Positions 1-13,200 of a stretch of DNA of 64,000 nucleotides are shown one piece after another. Made by a program: the position numbers and the translations under genes. Origin of the DNA: Neodontobutis hainanensis (taxonomy: Eukaryota; Chordata; Actinopteri; Gobiiformes; Odontobutidae); contig JALDNG010002624.1 of assembly GCA_024349245.1 (NCBI GenBank), positions 62,001 through 126,000 on the forward strand, in the 5' to 3' direction. Every line of letters starts with the position of its first letter. The first letter of the stretch is position 1. Under the pieces are notes generated by a model. That model saw only the letters and a program-made list of their open reading frames with translations. It was not told where the DNA came from and did not search any database.

Positions 1-1183
1 ATGAGAGAAGAAACACACTCCAAGACACATATTTATGTAAGATAAAGCCTAGTCTTGGTGTGTGCTGTTGGTGGAATGTAGAGTACTGCAGCACAGTAAA
101 TTATGTAACAAGGTGTTATTATGGTGTTATTATAAAAACATTATGTCCATAAGAGGCCAGGGAGTTGTGAAGGTGCAGCTGACTGTTTAATACCATATTC
201 TACTTCCGTAAAGGGAAATCACATCCATGACAGGATCGTTATTGCATATTAAATAATTGAAATCCAGTTATGACTTCGTGGTGCGACATTCGCAAAGTGT
301 AGTTTAATTTAAGCAAAGACCATAATAGAATGGAGGAATAAAAGGTTATTTAATCTTAAGTGCTAAGGGTGCAATTATGCACCTTCTCTACAGCATGTAT
401 ACTAGGAAGCTAGTACGGCTAGCTCTGCTAATCTTTCAACAACAATCAAATCACAAACGAAGGTGCATTACTTCGCCTACCCCAACAAAAAAGCCCGTCT
501 GTGCCCATTTTAGACCCGCTGTTCTGTCCATAAGAAGACAGCAAGTCTTCTCCCTACCGTTTGTTTTGGAGGATGCTCAATGCGCAAACACCTCGCTGAT
601 GGCAGATTGGTGAGGTATACTGTGTTAGCTGGATGCTGCTGCTGCTCAGCCTCTGCTCGCTCTGCGTCAGTCCCAATGACGTCAACCTGTCATCTTCACG
701 ACCGCAAAGTGGCTCTCCCGAGGCCCCCCGGACGAGCACACGTAGGCTCATATAACATGTAAAAAGACTAGAATTGCTTGAGTGCCCTTTTGTCTTGATA
801 TATGTGTTTGATAATTCAGAGGCGTCAAACTCTAACTGGTGAAGAAGGGCCATCTGAAGTTAACTAAATATTAAATTGAACTTATGTTTAAATATTTTGT
901 GTCCAAAGATTGGTAATTTTGTTATTTTGTCTCCTTTATCGTATGTATTGTTATTTTGCATTATATTGTTATTGTTATCTTTCTGCATGTCTGTTTTTGA
1001 GTGTAGTCAGATGGAGTAGACTGTCTTTCTAGCATTCTACTCTACTCACGAGTAAGTAGAGGAAAAGTTTAACATTAATAAAATTATATAAAAAATAAGG
1101 TGATGAACTCAAAACAGCCAGAAGAACGGCCCAGAGAAGAGAGACTGTAAACTGAATGTTGTAAATAAAGTTTGAGGTTTTGA
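1..1183. other. Upstream non-coding region of dnaaf5
   Basis: No exon with support was found here. The stretch is AT-rich apart from about 550-750, which is more GC-rich and carries a CCAAT box abutting a perfect CRE. Short open frames in the region have no recognisable protein-like content. The GC-rich island could be the start of an undetected divergent gene, since human DNAAF5 also lies head-to-head with a neighbour, but no coding exon is visible. Confidence 0.5.
672..684 (+). promoter_or_regulatory. CCAAT box abutting a palindromic CRE (TGACGTCA)
   Basis: The bases CCCAATGACGTCA hold a CCAAT box followed directly by the full 8-bp palindrome TGACGTCA (677-684). This arrangement is typical of proximal promoters bound by NF-Y and CREB/ATF. 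It sits about 575 bp before the dnaaf5 start codon, so it may serve an upstream dnaaf5 start or a divergent transcript. Binding is inferred from the motif alone. Confidence 0.4.
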
Positions 1184-1229
1184 ATGGAAGCTACCGTAAA
1201 GCAACCGTTTGTTTGTCGTGCAGCTCGTA

Positions 1230-1243
1230 GTTGTCGTAGCAAC
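1230..1243 (+). promoter_or_regulatory. RFX X-box in the dnaaf5 proximal promoter
   Basis: The bases GTTGTCGTAGCAAC form an imperfect inverted repeat with half-sites GTTGTC and AGCAAC separated by two bases. This fits the X-box consensus used by RFX factors at cilia genes. It lies 15 bp before the dnaaf5 start codon, the usual distance range for ciliary X-boxes. Genes for dynein-arm assembly are commonly RFX/FOXJ1 targets, so the site fits the gene. Confidence 0.55.
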
Positions 1244-1258
1244 AAGTACAAGGCAGTG

Positions 1259-4200
1259 ATGGCGGCAGGAGAGGAGCGTGCTTCCTCTGAGGTTTTGAGA
1301 GGACTAACTCGACATTTAAACTGCTTAAATGAAGACAACAAGGCGACACGGAAGCGTGCTATTGAGCAAATTAAAAAAGAGACTATAGATAAAAATCTTT
1401 CAAGTGGTGTGTTACAGGAAGTTTTCACTGTCCTCCTGAAGCCTCTCCTCAAATGTCTGTCAGACCCAATGGAGAGATGCAGAGAAACGGCTATTACGAT
1501 GTTAACTGAATTTATTCGTTGTGTGCCAAAACCGGAGGAGTCGCTGCCGTATCTAATGCCTTGTCTGGCACAACGGCTTGGGAGAAAGACATTCTGGAGC
1601 CGGCGGAGGAGCTACGGTTATCTGCTTTGGAAATGTTGATTCTGACTGTTGAGGTGTGCGGACAAAACATGGCGCCATATTTGAATGAAATGATTAATAT
1701 ACTACAAAGAAGCATTGTCGACCCTTTCCCGGACGTAAAAAGAGAAAGCTGCAAATGTACCATACAGTTTGCTAAATCTGTGCCAGGTTTGTCATTTTTA
1801 TTGTTTTTACTGCTGTTGACATTGTGTTGCTATGGTTTCGAGGCTCACAGACCTCCTTCTTACGACAAGAATCAGACATTGAAGACCGTACAGTTGCACA
1901 AAAATGAAGGAAATACAGACAAAGGAGCAATCATGCACAGCTAAAAGTAACTGACGAGCGCTTCGTTTTCAAAATAAATATTTACTATTATTTATTACAT
2001 TGTAATAATTAGGCCTGCCGAGATCTGCCATAACAATAAAAGTGTTTATTTTTTTCTATAGAGCACTTCCACATGCAGGCTGAGAGTCTGGTCAACCCTC
2101 TAATGCAGACAATGGCTCATCAACACTCCAGGGTCAGGGTGTCTGTTATTGAGGCCACTGGAGCAGTTATTCAATATGGCAATGGGAAAAATGTTAATAA
2201 GTCTCTCACATGGCACAGAGGCTTTTGATGACTCTCCACAGGTAAATTTTAAGTTGAAGTTGTGTTAGTACTGAACCTACAACACAAATTTACTACATTA
2301 TGATAGATACACATTCCTCTTTTTGCCTAGGTAAGAAAAGCTGTGACTGTAGTTGTGGGTGACTGGCTGCTCCACCTGAGAGATAGATACTCCTACTTTC
2401 ACAAGCTCATCCCACTTCTCTTGAGCAGTATCACTGATGAGATTCCAGAAATTAGGTAAGCTAGGACATACTACAAATACAGTCAAGGTATAGAGCTGAA
2501 AAAGTTGTGGGCAAAATGTTTTTTCTAGTTTATATGTTTTACAGTTACTCAGGATAGCATAAATAATAAATGAAAATAAACTAACAATATATCACTTCTG
2601 ACTCCCTCACACAGACTTCTAGCAGCTGATCTATGGAGGCAGATAGGTGCCCAGTGGGAGAAGGAGAATGAGGAAGATATCAAAGAAAAGATGGACTTCC
2701 TCATCACTCCACCTCCCTTCTATCCCTCAGGAGGTAATGCTTATCAGAACTGTTCTTAAATTGTTCTTTGTAATTACAGTAAATTAAATGATGAAGAAGC
2801 AACCCAGTGACAAACTACAGCTTGAGCGAATGTGCAATTCTATGACAATGCTATGACAAAGCTATGACAAATGTTTGGACAAAGACAACATTTTAAAATA
2901 AACTGTACAGGGATCCAGCCTAAGCTCTGGACATATGCTTAAATTTCCTAACATCCTGTAAAATTATCTTTTGTAGTCGTTGAGTAAAAGGATTACAGTA
3001 ATTGAAGTGAAATCTAAGGTTTAAAAGACTTCTGAATTCCAGTGTTGCAACAAAGCTTTAATTTCCAGGTGCTCTCACTAATGCCATGCCATTGCAGTCA
3101 AGAATAGATTTAAATAGTATTAATCTAAATCTAGATACTTTACCTGCCGCAGCAGCAGAAAATTTCCAGCTTTTTATTGCAGCTCTGTATTACAATGTAC
3201 AATAGAAGATATTATCCTTAGTTTGACAGGCTAGTATTCAGTGCAGGAATTGGTTTGGAAAGATTGAGTGTCTGCCTCAGGACATTGAATGTGGATGAAC
3301 TTTTAACAGGTTCACTACTGTGGGCTTATATAGGAAAGCCAAATTAATGTATATGTGTGTAAGTACAATTCATGTATTCTTACATTCTTCTTTACAACTT
3401 ATGTAAAATTACCAATGAAACTTATCTTTGTACTGGGACACAATAAGAAATGAAAGCTCTTAGCTTTTTCCATCTTTTTTTTACTTACCTCGTAAATCTG
3501 CCGGGCCTCCCAATGTGAAGAGGTCACTGTCTGCAGTGAGAAACAACCAGAAAAAAAGCTTGTTTTGTCTTGTCCTGTTTTGTTTCCTTGATTTATCTTC
3601 TTCCTTTACTTCTTAGCTCACTTGATTCTCTCTTCCCTTTTAATTATTGTGCTCATAAGAAATGTGGAAGAGGGGACTAAAATACACTTTCCCTCTTTAA
3701 ATTATTTGTGTGTATGTGGATGATGTAGAACCACAGCACAGGACCAGGACTGCGGTTTCTTTGCTTATGTAGTACGGTACAGTTGTGCTCATAAGTTTAT
3801 ACTGGCAGAAATTGTGATTTGATTATTTTTATTTTTTTAGAGAATATGAAATATAACAAAAACCTTTCTGCACACATAGTTGGTTGTTGGGTGAAGACAC
3901 ATATTGTCAAACAATTGTGTTAACTTTTTAAAAATCAAAAGAACAACAGAAACTACCCAAATTACCCTGATTAAAAAGTTTACATACCCCAGTTCTTAAT
4001 ACCATGTATTGCCACCTTAAACATCAATGACAGCTTGAAGTATTTTGTGATAGTTGTGGAGGAGGCTCTTTATTTTCTCAGATGGTAAAATCTTGGGATG
4101 TCTTGCATGAACTGCATGTTTGAGATCACCCCAGAGTGGCTCAATGATATTGAGGTCAGGCTGAGATGGCCAGTCCAGAACCTTCACTTTATGCTGCTGT

Positions 4201-7200
4201 TTATGCTACTTGGCCTTGTGCTTTGCATTGTTGTCATGTTGGAACGCCCAATGACATCCCATGCTCAGCTTCTGGGCTGCATTCATCTTTTCCTGTGCCT
4301 TGGTAGCTCACACATCCCCAAAACATCAGAGATCCACCCCCATGTTTCACAGTATGTACCTTTCATCATAGGCCTTGTTGACTCCTTTTGTTGCAAGAAA
4401 GTAAAATTTTGGTCTCATCACTCTAAATGACTTTGTTCCAGAAGTTTTGAGGCTTGTCTCTGTGCTGTTTGGCGTATTGTAAGCGGGATTCTTTGTGGCA
4501 TTTGCCACCATTTAGTAATGGACCCTTCCATTTTTATTCATGTGCCTCCATATTGTGTATCTTGGAACAGCCACACCACTTTTTTTTATCTCAAAGAGTC
4601 CTGTATTTCAGCTAAAGTTATTTTGGGGTTTTTATTTGCATCTCAAACAATTTCCCTGGCAATTGTGGCTGAACTTTTTGCTGATCTACCTAACCTTGGT
4701 TTGGTTTCAACAGAATCCCTAATTTTTCACTTCTTAATTACAGTTTAAACACTGCTAATTGGCATTCGCAATTCCTTCTTTATACAGTTCCACTATCCCA
4801 TGACTCAGAATACAAAACATCAGTGCAGCACTGGATGAGAGATGCAAGGGTCTGTCAGGAGCCCAGAAACTCACTAACCTTTTATACACACACACTGAAA
4901 CAGATCACAGGTGAGGATGGTTACCTTTAGTAGCCATTCAAACCCATTTGTGTCAACTTGTGTGCATGTTATCAGGCCAAAATCACCAGGGTATGTAAAC
5001 TTTTTATCAGGGTCATTTGGGTAGTTTCTGTTGTCATTATGGTAAAAACAGTCAACACAAGTGTTTGATAATAAATTCAACAACTGAGTACTGAAAAATC
5101 ACAAATTCTGCCTAAATTTATGACCTGTAACTGTATATCTGGTGACATTGCTGTGTTAAGTCCAAAACATTCTCTGATGTAAAAAAATACTAAACATGAG
5201 AACAGTGAGCATTTGGCCTGAAGACATTTAGAAACAAATTTCTTATATTGTTTGTAAATACACAAAAACTATTCACTGCAGTGGAGCGACCTGGACTGGG
5301 CTGCCGAGAACTTGTCGTTAGAAACTTTGGTAGACTGGTGCCAGCTATCACGCACGATGTCACTGACTGGTTGGTAGCCACACGGGTCCGGACATCCCAA
5401 CTGCTCTCTGTGCTGCTTCTCCATGCTGAAGATCACAGCACCCAACATCTCCAACCTCTCCTGGCCACACTGTACAGGGCCTGCACTGACTCAGAAAGAG
5501 ATGTAGTCAACAATGTAAGTAAATATAATCAATTCTCACTAACATGGGTTCTGTTCCAGACTAGAAGTTAATACATATTTTAAATTCATTCTCATCACAT
5601 TCCCATTCTACATTAAAAAATGTATATATATTTAGTCCTTTCCAGACAGATTTCAGGACACATCTGTGTATCACTAAGTCAGCACTTTTGGTGACATGCG
5701 AGTCTGCTGCTCTCATTTCAGTGGGTCAAGCACAGCCCAAGGACTTGGGATGCACCTGTTTTTACATAGGAATGCTCTGTAGCTCTTTGATACGTACAAG
5801 GTTAACAAAGAATTTCCTGATACTTTTATCCTCTTTTTTTTTTTTTTTTTTTCTTGTTTCTCTTTTGCTCTTTCTCGCTCTTTCTCTTTGTAGTGCCTGG
5901 CAGCTGCTGGCTGCTGGGAACCTTTGTGCCTCCTGCCATCTTTCTTAAGCTGCTGCTGGATCATGTGACATCCCCCTCCTCTGCCTCGCACCCCTGGGCT
6001 CCCCTCATGGTGCTGGCTGCAGTATTGGGAGGCTGCTCCAAACCCCTCCTGAAACCACATCTTGCAGAGGTGGCCAACACACTGGCCCAACCTGACGTCT
6101 GCCAGGAATATCAACAGGTCAGGAGAGGGGACTTTGGTTTTGGAAATGATTTACAGGATTTTAACTTATTTCCAGAAGAATGCCAGTAATGACATAAATA
6201 TATTATATACACAGCACAACCTTATCTCAGTGTCAGTAATTTAAACGGGTTAAGGGAAAACCAGCCTTTTTTGAGCTTCCAAATAGATCTTGATCAGAAA
6301 CGGTGTCACTGTCATAAAAGGCACTATACATCAAATGAGACTTATTTTTTACATTGCTGTAATCTTGCTGTATACTGCAGACGACGGTTTGTTTCTCCTG
6401 CAAGTACATCTCATAACAAGTTTTAAGCTCAGTTTGCTTTTCAATAGCACCTCTGTAAGTAGTAAGTTCAGTGAGTTTGTTCTGGAGTAAATTTGCAAAT
6501 TCCAAATATGGCTAAATGGACACTTGCGCTGCGATCAAAGGCATCTCTTCTCACATGCATCTATGAAATCTGCTCCTATAACACTGCCTTTTCCAGAAGA
6601 AATAATAAAAAATCTCTTTGGAGCTTCTTAAACAGTCAGCAGGTTGAAAAGTTGTGTCACATCTCTTCCCTTACTCCTATAACAAAATATGATCAACCAT
6701 ACTACACCAATGACCCAACTTGCCTTGCAGTGGGGTTTGCAAGAATTTCCTTTCTGAGATAATGATAACATAAATCCACTGATTTAATGTGACCCCTGCA
6801 TGGTTCTGGTGACCTCTTTGAACAGACATGGCAAGACAATGTCTGTTTTTATAGTTCTATGTAAGGTCCCAGAAAAACGACTATAGTTCAACCATCATTT
6901 CTTCTTCCTCTCTCACTGCCAAGCCTTTAAAACAATCCCTGAAATTTCAAAGCCTGTCTCCTCAAACTCTGTGATAAATGGGAAAGGAAACTGACCCCAT
7001 TCTCTGTTGTTCCCTTGTTCCAATATAGCAGGGTCAACCCAAGAGAGGAATAACAGGACAGCACGGTCAAACATTGTCACACAGATGGATGCAGACCCTT
7101 GTTTCCCAGCCTTTCAGTCTGCTACTGGCTGCTGGCTCTTTTTCTGCATATGTTATATGTTCAGGAGCTCGCCCAGAAAATGCACCTGCAGCATTCTTTG

Positions 7201-10200
7201 ATAACAAGTTCATAGACGGGAACATGGCCAGAAAACAAGGCAGCTGTAAATAACACCGCTGTAGATGGTTGCACCTGCGTTAGGTCCCTTCTCGGGTTTG
7301 TTTTTTTTGTTATAATGCTGTCCCCTTGAGCAAATTCTATTACAACAATATATTTAAAGCTTTATAAATATTGTGCAGCTCTAACACAGAGCACTAGACA
7401 TTTTTGGTCACGCAAACCTGTATATACAGTATATATTTTTGGACTACATGTTTTGCCAAAAGACAGACAAGGACAGATGAGAAAAATTCAAAATGCCCAT
7501 GTTTTTTTTTTTATATCTGTTGTTTTCTTTTAATAAGAAATAAGGAACTTAAAATATGTGCACTCTGATCCAGCTTTAGAGAGTTATGTGCCATATGAAC
7601 CAGAGGCAATGAGAAATAAAAAGCAAGGATGAGATGAAGCCTGTTAAGAAATGAAATATAAATAATCTTCAAAGTGTACTAAGATGATGGGGGGGGGGAC
7701 ACAAGCTGAAGCAAAAGTAGTATTTGGAAGCTATATGATGCTACTGCACAACTTAACCTCTATAGCTCTTTCAAGTTACTGTTTTCCTTTCTTTATTTGG
7801 GTGGGAAAAGCTTAAAAAATAAATGACAGATGCTTGGTGAAAAAATGCATTAAGAGGTAGAATAAAAGGCAAGCCGGTGGTTAGAAAAGACACAGTGTTC
7901 AGCGAAAATAAAATTGCCGTTTGCTTTTGAATCAGATGGCTTGTTGTTTTAGAAATAAGAGAAATAGCAAACACCCAACCATGGCACACCTTACTCAGCT
8001 GAGTCTTGCTGTGTCTGCAGGGTTTGTGTAAAAATTATTAAAAAATAATAGTAGAGAAAGAGGAAATGGGGCTGAGGGTAAATTAGCATATATATTTTAA
8101 ACACGTTTTTTCAGAAAAAAAAATGACAGGGAGGAATATTGTAAAAATAGCCCGTCAGAGTTTTCGTCTTTTTGTGTTCCATGCCCAGCCTTTATCGGGA
8201 ATGAGTAGTAAATATTTCTCACTTTATTACTGAATGACAGATAAAGAGAGAAGAAAGGCAGGTCAGCAGAGGTTTCCTGACGACAAATGGTCCGCTGTTT
8301 GTTTTCCTGTTACCATAGTGTTGCCTCTACCTCTGAAGGGTGGGCTCACCACTGGATAGGAATTTATAGTCAGCTATGGCTCTATAAAGTAAAGTTGTGT
8401 GTACAGGTAATTGATGTATCCAGAGGTGGACACACTGCGTAACAAGCCCCAGGAGCGTGCCTAGACCAATGAAACCAGGTGTACCTTGCCTTGCTCCAGG
8501 TGTCCACCTAGTCATTACACTGTAACACTTTTTTCGTTCTCACTTTTTTGTTCTTGGCCAGCCCTAATGATTGTTTTTCAAGTGTGTGTGTAATATGCAC
8601 GTGTGCCACTGCTACTGTATGTCTGCATATGTGTGTCTGCCACTGTTTAACTTAAATGTTCTAATCACAAGCAAGGGTTTCCCTCATCAGTGGCTGCTAA
8701 CACAAGTGTACATATTTACCTAGTGCTGAATGCATATACAGTATTTGTCTAAAGAAGAATGGTATGGTTGCTTTAGCATCAGATTAGAAGAGTTTATATG
8801 TACAACACTCTAGATAAATTTTGAAAACTTTCCATAAATGCCTTCTGCTTACACTCAACATTTGCATCCCATGCTTCTCACAAGTCCTGCAGTTTCTTTG
8901 CAAAGTAATGGCAAGCTTCACTGTACAAATTCTGCAGAGAACATACATTGTGCCCTCTAGTGATATGTAACCTGAATGTCACTTGAATGTGTGTGTTTTT
9001 CCTGTGAGTATTTATTGAATTCTCCAAAACCAACTCCTCATTACTAGCCCAAATACCTGGAGGGCGCTTTACTCTAACCCCTCCACATACAAAAACACAC
9101 ATACCCCCCTTGCCCATGTTCACTTCACCTTCCACCAACACCCCCTCCCATCTTCCCCCTGCTCCTTCAACCTGCCCTAATGACAGGCCAGAAGAAAACA
9201 GGAAAAGAGGCCATGATCCCAGTGATGGCATGGAAATTAGCCTGAGCCACAGGTCTTTGTCTAAACATGAGCTCACTACAACACTGGCTGACAAGTGGTA
9301 GCACTTAACACACTCATGAGGTGGAAACGGTGTTCTCATTCGTGTATTTAAATGTAGCTGATAATATGTTAATGTAAAATGTGTGTAGACAGCGGACATG
9401 ACATGTTTTCTCTTCTGTTCCTTTTGTCACAGGTGATGTACTTAGAGCAGCTGTTGGGCTGTGTTGATGTACTTCTGCATGAGTGTGAGTCAGATTGTGG
9501 CTCTGCCAGTCTTCAGCTGCTGCAAGTGTTGGTTACTGTCCAAAGCCTTTCCACAGAGCCGCAGCTCAGCGAAAAGGCAAGGAAACCCCTTTCAAATCTT
9601 CTCTATCATTTATTGTTTTCTTTCCCGGCCAAAAAGGGGTCATTCTTTTGTGTCATTCCTCATTTCTGTCCTGACATGTTTCGGGCTTTTCCTGACCCAA
9701 TTATATATATGTCATTGGAGTAATCTTGGTAATGTGAGTGTTTTGCAGGTTTAAAGTGGGCATGACAAAGTATAATTGCCCACTTAGCCGAAGGAAGTAC
9801 AATGGCTTTTGGAATGGAACTTTAAACCTAGTCCTGGGTGAAAGGGGCGGGTGAAAGGTAGAACAAGACACAGGCAAAATAAAAGGGAAAAGTACATAGT
9901 GACAAATAAGCTGTGTTTCTGAGCCAGTATGCATCATCAATTAAGTTTCTTTGTGGTTTCTTAGGTCACACAACTCACATTAGTGACCTAATATAGAGGC
10001 AATGTGACTACAGGATGACAGGAACAGTAACAAGTGATACGCACTCTAACTGTTCCCAACATGTCGTGTAACCCTCGTCTCAGTAGGTGGCTAATGACAG
10101 GGAATGGGAAAGGACTGGTACCTATACTTCCCAGACTCAACATGGGTCACCATTGTGCGTGTTTATAGCTGACTGTACCGAAGTGAATGCTTAGGCACCA

Positions 10201-13200
10201 CGCAGTGTTGGACTGTTGGAGAGGGGACATTTGCAGTAAAGGAGGAATGAATTAAAAACAGAGGGAGGCTGAGAATGGCCTTGGGCAGTCCCTAGACCCA
10301 GAGGAAAAGCAGAACTTGTTTTCCCAGAATAAGGGGAACGTCTTTTCCCATCAGTGGACTACTCGGGGTTGTCTAGCTCTCTTTAGACTTGAGACCAAAT
10401 GTCTGATTTAGCCATTGTTTCTGTCCCTGATCATCCCTGAGGGACTATGAAAGGAACTATGAAGTGCCCTAAAGGGTCACTTCCCTACCCTGAAGAGTCG
10501 GCTAATTATTTACTCTCCTATCTCTCATTCCTGCTCTTTCCTCTCAGCTTTATTGGTGTGTGTGTGTGTGCCTCTGTTGGTTCTTGTGCCTTTGTGACAT
10601 CCTGTGTATCTGTCTGGCTTTTTGTTTCCAAGTTGTTTTATGTCTAAGACCTTGTCATGGCTTCACTGTTATTCTTCCCATGGTTTCACATGATGATCTT
10701 ATTTCAGCAATACAGGCAAACTTCTTTGATTGCCAGGCTGTAATTGCACAAGTTAATACATCAGTTGTTCTTTCTACCGCTCATCCTCAGGCAGTGGACA
10801 CTATACAGTTGCTGTGTAAGGTGCAGGGCCTGGACTCACCGACACAACTCTATAGACAACATATGGACCAGCTGCTGGACTGGCTGGCTGCCTCTGTCAA
10901 CAACTGGACCAGTTTTTCCCAGCAGAGACTCCAACTACACGTCATAGTCACACAATCAGGTGAGAACTGAAGCTTAACATGCACAGTGCCAAGTTGAAAC
11001 GCAGGTGCTGAAGTAACGCACAGAAACAAAAACTGTGTACAGCCCATGATTTGATCTAGTATATGTAAATGCTTTATCATTGCTCTGTGGCTGCGTGGTT
11101 TGTGAAGGTACTCTTTTGAGAAACCTGTTCAGACAAAACTCGTTACATCATAATGTCAGCACCAAGCCATTTGTCCTGTTCATACAAGATTCATTATCAA
11201 GTCAGCAAAGTAATACCAGGGTTTGTTGTCGTACTGTCTCACACAGAGGATCCAAAGGGTAATACAATTCTGATACAATTCAAATCTTTAAGGTTACTCC
11301 ATACATAAGGTAGTTATCCAGACTATTCCTAAAAATTCAGAAAAGTTAATAAATTAAAAAAATTGTTTAAACTATGTGACAACCTTAAGCAAAAATGCAT
11401 AAGCACTTGGACTACCCTGATACTGAACACCCCAAAAAATATAAAAGTGTTCATCTGTCTAACAAGTATCTATATATTCTATTACTTAAGCAAAGCGCTT
11501 TTGAGAAACACAATAACAGAAAAACATAGGGGTGTCATTAGCACCATTGACTTTCTAACTTTCAAAATGTCTGTCTCTGCCTTGTGTTTATGTGTCGGAC
11601 TTGTCCAAAGGTTTTTTTTTGTGTGTGTGCATTTGTTGACACAATGGTTTAAAAAGCTGTGACCCTGTCTTCCATACTGGACCTTCACAATACCTCCCCC
11701 AAAACCATATAATCCTCTATGATCAGCACCTCCTCGCCACACTTTCATCTTTATTTCTTTTGCCGTCTCCTCTCCTCTTTCTAATTGGCTGGCCTGTTGG
11801 GTACCAGTCTAATCCTCAAATACACACACAAACACAGCCACAGGCTCACACAGCTAACTGACTGGTCCAATCAGTTATCCCATCGTAGGTCACTACATCA
11901 AAAAGCACCATGGCCATCTACTTTTGACCCCTCACCAGATCAAGGCTTCTTTGAAGCTCAATGCGCACTATGCATGTGTGTCTGTGTCACTGAGTGTGCG
12001 TCAGGACTTTTTTTACTTTTCTTTTGAACAGTGCACTAATCATCCATTAGGGATATTGAATAGAGAACAGGTGCCTACTGTCTTTGATGTCCATTTAATT
12101 CAGGGAAATGAGCCTCTGCTGAAAAATTGACTGTAGTTAATTTGGCCACTGACAGTTGATTGATTTTGCTTCAGCGTCTATCTCTTTGGAATCCATCTGA
12201 GTAGGACAAAATAGAAAGAGTAACTGCCCCTCTCGTATCCTTGTGCAGTAGTGTTTTTCATCTGGTATTGTCCCCTTTCTCTCAGCCTCTTGTTAAAACA
12301 CAAAGTATGGATTTAAAATGTTTGAGCAAAATTGGATTTGTTATTGTTATCCCTTCTTATTCTTATTCTAACCTTTTGAGAAATTGTTTGACACTCATAT
12401 TGTCCATGTGACATGGACTATAGACCTCTAAACATACCTTTTCTTTTTTAACATTATTATAGGGTATTTTGTGTTTCTCTCTTTTTTTTTTCTTTCTCTA
12501 TCTGTCTTTTTGTTTCCCAAATCTGGCCTCACCCTTTGGGCAATAACAGGATTTCCTATGTCTCATGTCTGTATAATTTAGTCCACAGCAGAGCACAGAC
12601 CCTTATCACTCATTCAGCACACATATTCAACTATTTCTAACTCTGTAAACATGCTCTCAGACTGTGGTTGTGTGTGTGCTTGACCAGAACAAGGACGGGG
12701 AAAGTTTTTTTTTTTTCTATAATTTACTGGTATAGTTAACTTTTACAAAGGCCTCTTTATGTGTCACTGATGCCTCAGTCCACTGATCTCATTGCACAAG
12801 TCTTCTGGCCTCTCATAACAAGGAAAAAAGATAAGCCTCGTTCAGCAACAACTGACATAGCAGCATATGTTATTCACAAAAATAATGAATAATGTGCATT
12901 AGAGACTCTATTTAACTTAATAATATATGTAATAATACATGAAGACATTGTATTATATAAGTCTTTGTTTACATTAAAGGTCCAGTCATTGGTGAGTTTG
13001 TGAGCCGCTTGATGCAAATACTCCATAACTGTCTTCAGCCAGACAGAGACCCAGAGATGAGGATGAGCATCTTCACCATGCTTGCCAAGTTGTTGCTGGA
13101 GGCAGCAAACACACTGGATTCTCAGGGGTGAGAGATGTGCAGTATACTCTGTCACTAAGGGAATGATGAGTTGTTGTTTTTTTTAATTTGGCACAGAACT

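Noticed and set aside
4098..4748. Plus-strand frames inside the intron 4 Tc1 element
   Set aside because: The transposase resemblance is on the minus strand; the plus frames are its reverse.
5713..6114. Minus-strand open frame over dnaaf5 exon 6
   Set aside because: It lies opposite a supported exon and a T-rich run that codes poly-Lys; it has no family resemblance.
1259..6117. dnaaf5 as a decaying pseudogene
   Set aside because: Thirteen exons with intact splice sites remain and four single-base additions restore the whole frame. Four other neighbouring genes show the same kind of loss, so error explains it better.
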